Of a stretch of DNA of 64,000 bases, positions 1 through 9,784 are shown one piece after another. The notes under the pieces are model-generated. The model worked only from the letters and a program-made list of their open reading frames with translations. It had not been told where the DNA came from and did no database searches. Position 1 is the first letter of the stretch; every line of letters starts with the position of its first letter. The stretch spans positions 124,001 through 188,000 of the forward strand of contig MU008181.1 in the NCBI GenBank assembly GCA_010909165.1, in the 5' to 3' direction. Made by a program: the position numbers and the translations under genes. Source of the DNA: Anthoceros angustus (taxonomy: Eukaryota; Streptophyta; Anthocerotopsida; Anthocerotales; Anthocerotaceae).

Positions 1-923
1 CTCTAGGAAGGTGGTCAATCGATTCGGATACAACGTTTTGCCTTCACACCTCTTGAGCTTATGTTTCCTTTCTGTCCAAGTGTGCTGATGGACTTCGTGC
101 TCGGGTGCAGTTTCACCATAGCTGCTGTTATGCTCTCGGGACTGCTTCTGTACGATGTCTTCTGGGTGTTCGGCTCATCACACGTTTTCGGTGACAATGT
201 CATGCTGAAAGTAAGGGAAGGGACAACAGACAAAAACAGAGCACTTTCTACCCTATCCAAGCATTTGTGAAACTCGGACGATCTAACTCTCCGTCTTCGC
301 TGTTGTGAAGGTGGCGACATCGGATGCTTTTGATGGACCAATGAAGCTCATCTTTCCGAGAGTACGTTCAGTCATGACTTTTTTGGGCAGTGAACCATGA
401 GGCCATTGTACTGACTGCACAAATGCGTTGCAGGCTAATACCGTGACCGATTATGCCATTCTAGGCTTGGGTGACGTTGCTGCACCAGGGCTTTTGATTG
501 CGCTCATGCTGCGATTCGATCGAGCCAGGGCGAAGCTGTCAGGAGAAGACAACGAACTTCAATCCGAGCAGGAGAGCACTCCTGATAAAACCTACTTCAT
601 CACTTGTATATCTGCCTACGTCTTCGGACTCACTCTTACTGTTGGTAAGCCTAATGCAACGATTTTGTTGTTTGTCCTGGTGTCACAGCAAAGCAAGTGG
701 TCGAAACTCATGAGTCCTTGTTCTGTGGAAACTGACAGTGGCAAATTCAGTTTCCGGAGCAGCACAGCCAGCGCTGCTTTACCTAGTCCCTTCCCTCCTG
801 TTCGGGGTGTTCCTTGTCGCAGCTTCCCGATCAGAAGCCTCTCTGTTACTGGAGTTCAAGGACGACGTGTCCCTATCTCCGGTTGCTGTCCAGACCGAGG
901 AAGGGGTAGACCAAGGGAAGTAG
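1..923 (+). CDS. SPP: Signal peptide peptidase, 3' part (GxGD intramembrane aspartyl protease)
   Basis: This is the last part of an intron-containing gene whose 5' end lies outside the window. The exons I can place are 1-10, 111-210, 311-361, 434-644 and 739-923, all with GT-AG borders and matching phases; the stop is TAG at 921-923. The first catalytic motif, Tyr-Asp in LLYDVFWVFG, is at 151-156. The second, LGLGD, ends at 475. The PAL motif (QPALLYLVP) is at 765-791. In the SPP family these two aspartates lie in adjacent membrane helices and cleave signal-peptide remnants in the ER membrane. The exon 1/2 join gives SLGSF, as expected just before the YD helix. The C-terminal tail is short, acidic and hydrophilic. 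An acceptor at 750 instead of 738 is also in phase for the last exon. SPP is favoured over SPPL by the short tail and the DAFDGPMKL loop; family assignment is firm, subtype likely. Confidence 0.9.
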
Positions 924-1382
924 GTGGAGCTTGCATTTGCTGTCCAAGGTGCATATGGAAAGAAGCTCAGGCTTTTTCATTCTCAGGAGACTCCCGACCG
1001 GGCAGTGGGCGAACTGGTCTGAAAACTCCAACCCCCGTGGCTTCTTGGAGCTCCCGTCCGACTCATCCTACCAACATCCCGACAAGGCCAGACACGTATC
1101 ATGCAGCGCCATGGATACCCAGATGATGAGTCTCCTCCATCTGCAAGCATTGGCAGGCCATGGCGCTCATGAGGACAAGGATGCCTGATGTCTAGCGACG
1201 AGGACAAGTGGAGAAGGATGGCTGCATGATTAACCCCAGTCCCCATGATCAACATGAACAAATATACGTGTGTATGGAGGAACATAAGCCTCCTAAACCA
1301 GGCTCACCACTGCATCACACAATAGGCGGATAGCTTACTCCAGTAGCTTAGGGAAGAGCACAGTTTTAGTCCAGGCTACAGC
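924..1382. other. SPP 3' flank, no gene seen
   Basis: No convincing coding sequence is visible here. Short open frames overlap on both strands without domain signature or splice logic. The first ~200 bp are probably the SPP 3' untranslated region. Confidence 0.5.
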
Positions 1383-1522
1383 AGTAATCCACAAAGAACA
1401 CTGCGTTAATATAATTTGCAAACAAAAGCTTAACAAAGAATACATTATCACTAGTAGTCCACAAAGAACACTGCCTTAATATAATTTGCAAACAAGAGCT
1501 TAACAAAGAATACATTATCACT
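1383..1522. repeat. 70-bp direct tandem duplication
   Basis: Two adjacent 70-bp units begin at 1383 and 1453 (shared core ccacaaagaacactg). They differ at only a few bases. No coding potential is visible. Confidence 0.9.
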
Positions 1523-2427
1523 CTTAGTATCGGTGAGCTTTGGTCATATCATTTATGCACCTAGATACGGAAAAACCCGACCATCATCCCTCTCGGTCGG
1601 GAACCTTTTCATTCTTCTAGTGATGGTGAATACGAGGATAACTAAAGCTCACATAGATTGAAGTTCTGAGTGGATAGCTACTCAACGAGCAATACAAACA
1701 GAACTTGAAGATATGATTGCATAGCTACTCAAAAGGCAATACAAACCAAGGGTGCTCGTCAATTTCCCTCAAGCTCTAATATGGGTTAGATCATTTGTAG
1801 TATCAAGATATGAAAAGACTCAACACTAAAACTTATTTACCTCATGGTTACTATGACATCAAATAAGGCCAGCAAAGCCTTTCCTCATATTCATCTCTAA
1901 GAGATTCTAACATAGACATTTGTTAGGCCCGTTTGGTATAAGTGACGGTAAGTCAAATTAAGGTTCTAGCCCTTTATTTATGGTATAAATGATGTAAGTC
2001 AAACTAAGATTTTAGTGCTTTGATGGCACTTTGATGTTAGAGTGCAGCGGAGAGATAAAATGACTAAGTTTTCCAATTAGCAAATCATTCCAACTAGCAA
2101 ATCATGAATGCAAACCAAGATGCTAGAATCACTCATGTTCCAAAAAAGAGATCACACAGATAGATAGTTGGCATGATAATATTGAAGGATATAAAATCAA
2201 CTCACTCAAACAAACAAATGATCAGCAAGATGTGCAGAGTTGAATTGGTAAGATATGTAGAAACACAAAGAAACAACAGCAGAACACAGAGCACAAAACA
2301 CAAAGAAAGTAGCACAGAGCACAAAACACAAAGAAAGTAACAGAACACAAACAAAGTAGCTTTGTTATCAGAACACAGAGCATAAAACACAAAGAAAGAA
2401 GAGAGATTTTATTGAGGTGAAAAAACG
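1523..2427. other. AT-rich repeat-derived sequence resembling 8.05-8.68 kb
   Basis: There is no gene. The stretch shares patchy direct similarity with 8050-8680. A 31-bp block around 2340-2372 (ending in agctttgttatcag) recurs at 8075-8106, and phrases around gaagatatgattg and caaatcatgaat recur in the same order. This suggests two copies of one dispersed repeat flanking the intervening retroelement and C-rich tract. Confidence 0.6.
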
Positions 2428-3319
2428 ATGGGAAAAGCCCATCTAGGAGGGGACAACCAAAGGGGACAAGGGGGTCGAGGTGAAGAGGAGCAACTAAGCT
2501 CCCTACCTAAAGTCACCTACTGCACCCACAATGTCATATGCAGGAAGAATAAACGGCCTGCAAACCACGGAGGTAGAGGAAGATCGTCACCCACCGCCTT
2601 GTGGAGGATCGCTGAGAGCGCCTGAAGTTGAAGGGCAATTGAAACCCGTTGTCGAAAGTATCTTTGTAAGTACGAGAGGATAGCCCGCTTCATGTCTACG
2701 CATGGTAAGCTTTGGCAACTTCCTCAGCCATTTACGTTTCTAGTGCAAGCGAATAAAGAGGTGGCCGCTTGCATCCCGCTATATTTGCGGACCTTGAGAG
2801 CCGGCCTCAAATGTAACTCGATGTTAGTGATGACTGGCGGAGATGGTGTCTCGTGTAGGATCGGTAACCACCACATCACCGAAACACGGTCGCCACGGAC
2901 AAGTGCGGTACCGATTGAGCGACACATGCGGAGTATACATCCGCTCCCTCCATGCCATGTAGCCGCTGGCGATGGCGAACATGACATCGCGGATGGCGTC
3001 GTGAGTGGCAATGCTGTTGCGTGGGGACAACGAGCAAGGTGTAATCAATCATCGAGGCGAGCCGCACTGCAAGTAAGGAGCGAAGAAGCCACAGCCGTGA
3101 GCAAGACTAATCGCATCGCAGAGTGAAGGTGGTTGGTGCGATGTGAAAACCCGTATGCATGGGTGGGCCAATAGCCAGCACTGCGCCTTGAACAAGAGCG
3201 GGCCGCGCTCTTGTGGACCTGGGATGGAGGGTCTGAGGAATGTTAGCCTGGAAAGCCGCTTCTCGGCGAGATGCCTCAACCCCAAACCATCGATAATAAA
3301 TGTCGAGAAAGGAGAGAAG

Positions 3320-4745
3320 TCCTTCCGAGCATCCACCGATAACATGTCCCTAGCTTGCCTCAAGGCGTTTGGAGAGAAGGTTCCCTCCTCCACACTGGTA
3401 CGAGATCCTCCGAAGGGCCTGTCATGGAGGATGAACCGAGAAGCCAAAGCGAGGCGAGAGAGGGCCCAACCGCCTGTGAAAGCCGCCGGGAAGAGACCTC
3501 CGGCAGAGTGCATCTGTGCCTCAAATTGCAGTAGGGGCCTGCAGTGAGCGAGATCGCCCATAGGGCACTCAAAAGCCCACAGCCGTGGATGTCCCGAGTA
3601 TCCATAATCTTCCTATCAAACCGCCGCTGGACAAAAGTGTCGGGGGCGGAGGCGTCGGATGAGGTAACCGGGCGCCTAGCAAAGGAGGAAGTCCTTCCGA
3701 GCATCCACCGATAACATGTCCTAGCTTGCCTCAAGGGCGTTTGGAGAAGGTTCCCTCCTCCACACGTCGAGATCCTCCGAAGGGCTGTCATGGAGGATGG
3801 GAGAAGCCAAAGCGAGGCGAGAGGGCCCAACCGCCTGTGAAAGCCGCGGGAAGAGACCTCCGGCAGAGACACATGCCTCAAATTGCAGTAGGGGCTGCCG
3901 GAGGCAGATCGCCCATAGGGCACTCAAAAGCCCACAGGCCCGGGATGTCCCGAGTATCCATAATCTTCCTATCAAACCGGTCGCCACGGACAAAAGTGTC
4001 GGGGGCGGGCGGCGTGGATGAGGTAACCGGGCGCCTAGCAAAGCAGGAGGAAAGAATTCCAAAGGCTACCTATGTATCCTCCGGCAAAGGAGGTCCTCGA
4101 CATGGAGAGGTCCTCTGAGCCTAGTCCAGAAGCTCAGGTGAAGTCGGAAGGCAGAGGGACCCCTAGAATCCATGATCCCAAAGCCGGGAAGAGACCTCCA
4201 AGAGAGTGCACTGTGCCTCCAAATGTAGGGACGCTTGCCGGGCCGACGCCATAGGGCACTCAAAAGCCCCCGAGCCTGTGGATGTCCCGAGTATCCATAA
4301 TCTTCCTATCAAACCGCCATGGACAAAAGTGTCGGGGGCGGGCGGCGTGGATGAGGTAACCGGGCGCCTAGCAAAAGCAGGAGGAAAGAATTCCAAAGGC
4401 TACCTATGTATCCTCCGGCAAAGGAGGTCCTCGACATGGAGAGGTCCTCTGAGCCTAGTCCAGAAGCTCAGGTGAAGTCGGAAGGCAGAGGGACCCCTAG
4501 AATCCATGATCCCAAAGCCGGGAAGAGACCTCCAAGAGAGTGCACTGTGCCTCCAAATGTAGGGACGCTTGCCGGGCCGACGCCATAGGGCACTCAAAAG
4601 CCCCCGAGCCTGTGGATGTCCCGAGTATCCATAATCTTCCTATCAAACCGCCATGGACAAAAGTGTCGGGACTGAGGAGGCAACAGATTTGATGAGGTAA
4701 CTGGCGCCTAGCAAAACAGAGGAAAGAATTCCAAAGGCCACCTAT
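3320..4745. repeat. Tandem duplications of ~335-370 bp inside the retroelement
   Basis: The phrase ccataatcttcctatcaaa recurs near 3601, 3958, 4298 and 4630. The block starting aaagaattccaaagg recurs near 4051, 4387 and 4725. Between 4066 and 4733 the period is exactly 334 bp with near identity, so the same 65-codon minus-strand frame appears at 4066-4263 and 4400-4597. An earlier pair (about 3320 and 3690) is offset by about 370 bp and carries many one- or two-base indels. Confidence 0.85.
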
Positions 4746-4786
4746 GCATCCTCCAAAGAAAGGAGGTCCTCGACATGGGAGAGGTC

Positions 4787-5515
4787 TCAGAGCCTAGTCC
4801 AGAAGCTCCCGATGAAGTCGGGGAACCGGGGGACCCCTAGAACTGCATCCCAAAGCCGGAGCAATCTCCCGAAACTACAAAGTAGGTAGAATCCGGCGGA
4901 GACGGGCTGGCATGCCTTGACCTTCAAGTCCACCAAAGAAAGCTCATGAGAGAAGAGCTCAAAGGCCTCCTTAACTTTGTCCCTGTGCCCGAGGATGTGA
5001 GTCGTCTGGTGAGAAGGAAGACATGTGTGGCCGAGAAGGCGGCCCTGACAAGTGAGCAATGGCGAAGAGAGCACGCGCCAGTGGGCCTTACACAGTACAT
5101 GTGGCCGATTCCAAGACAGAGATAGCAAATCCTGAAGAGACGTTCTTGTGCTAGTAGTAGAGGTTGGAGGACCTCCCGTAGAAGCATCGGACAAAAGGTA
5201 TAAGGCTCCCAGGACGCCGCCAGCATCTCTAAGCTCCTCGAAGATGACGCTCCTAGAAATGGTAGTGAAGACGTTCTTGACATCAACCTGTAAGACCACC
5301 CACTCCGGGTGGGTATCAAGGCATGCCTTCACTCCAAGCACCACAGACTCACAGCCTCCCGAAGTGGCAATGCCAAATTGAAGGGGTTGAGGTCTTGGAG
5401 AAGAGAGCGCGAAGGGCAATAGTGCGGTGAGTAGCCGCATGAAGGCTTTCTGACGCAGTGGCGCGAGGCTGAGCAGGCTTGTCCATAGCGACAAGCCCGC
5501 TAGCCGCAAGAACAT
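4787..5515 (-). pseudogene. Reverse transcriptase remnant of non-LTR retroelement
   Basis: The minus-strand frame contains FGIATSGGCESVV, then VVLQVDVKNVFTTISR (the RT motif-A region with the catalytic Asp, usually DxxNAFN in this family) and a downstream LFSHELSLVDLKVK segment. The motif-C position, where a catalytic DD pair is expected before THILG, reads QTTHILG, so both catalytic aspartates appear lost. The finger region continues upstream in another frame (5349-5795), which shows a frameshift. RT assignment rests on this order of motifs; activity is unlikely. Confidence 0.7.
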
Positions 5516-5689
5516 GGGAAATCCGGTGGTGTCTCACCAGCCACCGCAGCGGCCAGAGAAAAGAGTTCTGGGAAGCCACTAGATGGATCTTCAGGGAGAA
5601 AAAGGTCCCTAAGGTGTTCAAAGACCATTCCTGACAACCCGGCAGATGAAAGACGTGGGGTCGTAGAGAGTGCCAGAGCAAAATCTGCC

Positions 5690-6170
5690 CGGTCCGGGAG
5701 AAGGATCCTCCGGACGAGTCGATATGTCCGGGGATGGCATCCTTGGGTCTTTGGATGGAGGCGAAGGGCAACAATGGTCTCCTGAGCGGGGCCAAGGAGG
5801 TCGAAGAGCCACAGCGTATGACATACTCACTGCACTGGCCAAGCGGCTTGCAGCAGCCGAGTTTGTTGCATTACAGAACATTCCAAGCTGCATGTGGATT
5901 CCGCCCGAGCCTTGGCAAGACGCGAGCAAAATCGCCGAGAGAGAAGGGATCCTCGGGACGTAGTCGAGATATGTCCGGGGATGGCATCCTTGGGTCTGGA
6001 TGGAGGCAGGCAACAATATTGTTGGTCAGGTCTCCTCGAGCGGGGCTAGGGAGGGTCGAAGAGCCACAGCGTATGACATACTCACACACTGTGGCGGCTT
6101 ACAGCAGCGAGTTTGTTGCATTACCGGGACTGTTCAAGCTGCATGTGGATTCAGAGCCTTGGCGACGCGC
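5690..6170. repeat. ~255-bp imperfect tandem duplication
   Basis: The block from about 5700 to 5925 recurs at about 5950-6165. Shared anchors are tatgtccggggatggcat, gagccacagcgtatgacata and gagtttgttgcatta. The copies differ mainly by short insertions and deletions rather than by substitutions. Confidence 0.8.
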
Positions 6171-6899
6171 AAAGCCTCCTCACGGAGGGATGCCCTCGCG
6201 GCCCGAAGCGCAGCTAGCAACTTCCGATGCCCATAAGCCCCCTAGAATCAAGGCACCATTGGGAGAAGCGGGAGAAGGCACCAAGCTCGTCTGGGATCGG
6301 CGCAAGGCGATCCAAGGGAAGGCAGAATGCCAAAGGCATCATCATGAAGGTGGCGGGGAACCCTGCGGAAGATGCGCGGGCATGGAAAGCGGGTTTCAAA
6401 CATCCGAAGTATGTGATCCAGCTGACCCCGTAACCATTCCCACGAAGAGAGATGCACGAAGGGCGATCTTGGCCTTGAGCACGCTCAGGCTGGAGGAGGT
6501 CGTGATGTACACTTGGGCAGCCCAAGTAATCTGTTCGAAATCTTTATGCATGTACCCAATGTGGGTTTTCACCCCTTGACAGTGGCGAGTTGAGCACAGA
6601 CAAGACACGGAGTGTCATGCTTGATCACGGTGTACCAAATTGGGGAGGTACTAAAAGAACCCATAAACACCGGTCGGAGGTGGCGGGGCTCACACTCGTG
6701 ATGTGAGCTCCGTATGGCGAACCCCAAAAGGCGAGCCAAAGAGCTCTACGTAGGGGCGCAACCCACGTAACCACCGACCCACCAAACTAGCGCCGCGCGC
6801 CGCAATTTCTGCAACCAAAAGCCGGGGTAGAAATCCACCCCTAGAAAGGCGAACAAAATTGAAAAATAAATTCCCACCTCCACCACGATACCACATGGC

Positions 6900-8045
6900 A
6901 GCATGACTCCCGGTGATACTAGCGGCGTGAACCCCGGCCGCGCCCGCCCGCGCCCGCACCGCCCGCCTCCGCGCCACCCGCCGCGCTGAGCCCACTCCCG
7001 CGCCCACCGCCACCCTACCTCCCGGGCTTTCCTACCTCCGCAGCGGGGCCTTGAGCCCGGCCCGGCCCCGCGGCCGGGACTGCCCGAGCCCGCCCGCCTC
7101 ACCGCCCGCCACGGAAGGCACCTGCGGCAGCCTCGCACCTCGCCCGCACCCGCCGCTCCGCGCGCGCCCGCACCGCCCGCCTCCGCGCCCGCACCGCAAC
7201 CTCGCCCGCACCACAATCGCTCCCGGTGCCGCACCGTGCCCCGTACGCATGGCGCCACTTTCGCACTCCACTCCCGCGCCCGCCGCTTTCAAACCCACTC
7301 CGGTCCCGGTCCCGGTCCGCGCTGCGTCCCTCACCCACTGCGCCATTATGCACTCCGCCGCTCCCGCCGTCCGCTCCGCTCCGCTCCGCGCCCGCGCACC
7401 GCACCGCACCCACCGCGCACCGCACCGCACCGTGCACTCCGCGCGGGCACCTCCGCGCCCGCGTCCGGTCCGCGCCCGCCGCTCCCGCCGTCCGCTCCGC
7501 GCCCCGCGTCCGGTCCGCCCGCGCCGCGCGCCGCGCCCCTCCCGCGCCACCCGCCTCCGCGCGCCCCGCTCCGCCACCCGCCTGCCTCCCCGCTCCGCCG
7601 CCACCTCGCCCGCCACTCCCACGCCACCGCCCGCGCCGCGCGCGCCCGCGCCCGCCTCCCCGCTCCGCCTCGCGCCCGCGCCTCCGCACCCGCCTGCCTC
7701 CCCGCACCCGCACCGCACCCGCACTCCCGCACCCGCCCGCGCCTGCACTCCCGCCGCGGCCGGGCACCTCCGCGCCCGCCGCCCGCCCGCCCGCCGCTCC
7801 GCCTCCCGCGCCGCCCGCGCCCGCGCCGCGCGCCGCGCCCGCGCCCCTCCCGCGCCACCCGCCGCCCGCCTCCCGCCACTCCGCCGGCCGCGCCTCCGCC
7901 ACCCGCCCGCGCCGCGCTCCGCGCCACCGCCCGCCACTCCCACGCCGCCTCGCCTCGCCTCCGCCGCCCGCCCGCCGCCCGCCTCCTCACCGCCCGCTCC
8001 CTCACCCCCGCTCGCTCCCTCACCGCCGCCCGCTCGCTCAGTGTG
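6900..8045. repeat. C-rich, very high-GC low-complexity tract
   Basis: About 1.1 kb built almost entirely from C and G in short CGCCCGC/CCGCTCC-like words, with a strong excess of C on the plus strand. It ends abruptly near 8042 into AT-rich DNA. Both strands stay open for 300 codons or more only because stop codons need A and T. The encoded R/P/A- or G/A/R-rich strings have no domain character, so no gene is called. The minus strand is G-rich and could form G-quadruplex or R-loop structures (inference). Confidence 0.8.
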
Positions 8046-9051
8046 ATCAGCCTGTGTATGTGTCAAAGAAAGTAGCAGAACACAAACAAAGTAGCTTTGT
8101 TATCAGTAGCAAAGAATACAAACAAAGAACACAGCTCCGCTATGAATTTTAACCTTGGTAAGATAGTTTATGCCATCAAGAAACGAAAAAATCTAATAGC
8201 TTGTGTGATTATAGAACCTATTCATCCTCGTGAGGAGAACAAAAGTCCATAGAGATGAAGATATGATTGGAGTGCAACTCTTTAGGGAAATGATTGAAGA
8301 ACAAATTTAAAGAGCAATATAGACAAAATATGCTCTCCTAAGCTCTACCCTATGTTCCATCAAGACATGAAAAAACCAGTAACCGTCTCTGTCGGAAGTT
8401 GGTTGATGGTGAATATGACTGACAGATCAAGCCCGAAGAGATCGAAGACCATGCTCTGAATACATAATTGTTCGATGAGCCAAACAAACTAAGCATGCTC
8501 TTTGATGTCTCTTATGAAGGAGTTATGAAGGAGACATTTATTAGGCCCTTTTTTTAATCCATACATGATGTAAACCAGGCTAAGGTGCCAGCGATTTCAT
8601 GCCGTAGGGCGTCGGACAGACAAATGGCTAAGTCTTCCGACCTGCAAATCATGAATCCGCTGCACTCCGGCTGCGGATTGCATTGCGCTACTCTCGAGGT
8701 GAAGAAAACATAAGGGTACAAAATCGTTCGAGCTTTGGTTGGCGTTGCTACAAACTGGGAGGCGAAGGAAACTGCGGGGCCGAGAAGGGGAGAAGGCGTT
8801 AGGGTTTTGCTAAGCTGCCCTAATAGGTGGATGGCCACCAACATTCACTCTCTATCACCATAACCGTGCTGGAAAGGTGTACAACTCAGCATCTGGGTTG
8901 AGCCCCCACGATCCATGATGAGTCGATGACCCTAGTCTAGAAAGAGGAAGAGTAGATAGACTATGTAGGTTCGCTCGTTGTGGTGAAGAGGGATATTCAT
9001 TTCATCAACACCGGCTCTTAGCAGAGTTCCTAACGCAGCGCCATCGCCAGC
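8046..9051. other. AT-rich repeat-like sequence, then 5' flank of the 92-codon gene
   Basis: 8050-8680 resembles 1560-2390 in direct orientation. From about 8900 the sequence is probably promoter and 5' untranslated region of the gene beginning at 9052. No gene is seen. Confidence 0.5.
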
Positions 9052-9330
9052 ATGGGCAGCCCCAAGTTGAGCGGCGAGGTAACCCGAGAGACCGAGCGGA
9101 TCAAGGCCACCTACGATGTGGAAGAGCCGCCCTCCTTACTGGATAAAGTGAAGACGGCGATCCACTCATTGAAGCCCGACACCCCGGAGCCTGCACGCCA
9201 GTCCGTCGAGACCCCAGCTTTGAAAGCGTCTTACACCACAGAGGATGACTCTCCGTCCCTGTTTCAGAAGTTCCTAGGCAAGGTGGGAATCACCGAGGAA
9301 ACACCTAAGAAGCATGCTGGGGAGGAATGA
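9052..9330 (+). CDS. Small hydrophilic protein with two internal repeats, function unknown
   Basis: A single open frame of 92 codons starts in good context (agcATGGGC). The product is charged, has no membrane segment and no signal peptide. It contains two copies of one unit. IKATYDVEEPPSLLDKVKTAI lies around residues 19-39, and LKASYTTEDDSPSLFQKFLG around 61-80. The consensus is (I/L)KA(S/T)Y, an acidic patch, then PSL(L/F)xK followed by an amphipathic stretch. I do not recognise the family. Lys/Glu-rich composition and short amphipathic repeats would fit a stress or LEA-like protein, but that is only a guess. The gene lies between repeat DNA and the 3' end of the convergent PPR gene. Its reality is supported by the repeat structure and in-frame start, not by homology I can name. 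Confidence 0.55.
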   Translation: MGSPKLSGEVTRETERIKATYDVEEPPSLLDKVKTAIHSLKPDTPEPARQSVETPALKASYTTEDDSPSLFQKFLGKVGITEETPKKHAGEE

Positions 9331-9784
9331 ATGATGACTCCGGTTGTGGGGGCTGTACAGTGTGAAGAAGGATGGATTTAGAGGGCCTTTCTGCTGGTTC
9401 TCTGTACAGATTGAAGGGTCTGAAAGGCTGGACGATTGCTCAGTTTCAGATCTGCATCCTCCAGCCAGGTCTTACCGTTGTCTGTGGACTCCTTATCTGC
9501 GGTGGGTGTCAGATTCTTGGAGGACTGGGTAGCTGGGTTCGTAGTCGGGTGATGAGGCCTACAGGTTTTTTGTATGTCTTATGTGTATTGGAGAAATTGT
9601 GAAATCAAGCACACAGGCTTGCCTGAGCAATTACGAGTGCGTCTACTCCAGGAGCAGACACGTGTTTGGTATGGACTTGACGACGCTGTTGGGTATTCAT
9701 TTGAAGAATTTTTCTACATGAGGAGTCAGTGAGGAGTCAGTCCTTGTTGTACCCATACACAGGATCTAACTTCCAGTCATCTTA
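9331..9784. other. Intergenic, convergent 3' ends
   Basis: This interval holds the probable 3' untranslated region of the 92-codon gene and the 3' flank of the minus-strand PPR gene. Short open frames here show no domain features. Confidence 0.5.

Larger units (their letters stand above)
2690..6620 (-). mobile_element. Decayed non-LTR (LINE-like) retroelement, minus strand
   Basis: Reading on the minus strand, an apparent C2H2-type zinc finger (CLVC, then a THIGYMH-like segment around 6530-6600, broken by a frame change) lies upstream of a reverse-transcriptase-like region at 4787-5515. A zinc finger before the RT is typical of several non-LTR families. No long terminal repeats or integrase are visible. 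The element is broken into many short frames, and its 3' part is filled with tandem duplications (3.3-4.75 kb and 5.69-6.17 kb). Both ends are estimates: no poly-A tail or target-site duplication was found. Confidence 0.6.

Noticed and set aside
5734-6579. 281-codon plus-strand frame in the retroelement
   Set aside because: It crosses the 255-bp tandem duplication and has no family signature; the minus strand carries the RT and zinc-finger signals.
7032-8066. Open frames of more than 300 codons on both strands
   Set aside because: They follow from base composition: the tract almost lacks A and T, so stop codons cannot form. The products are R/P/A or G/A/R strings without domain character.
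9344-9602. Frames just downstream of the 92-codon gene
   Set aside because: Overlapping frames without conserved features, most likely 3' untranslated sequence.
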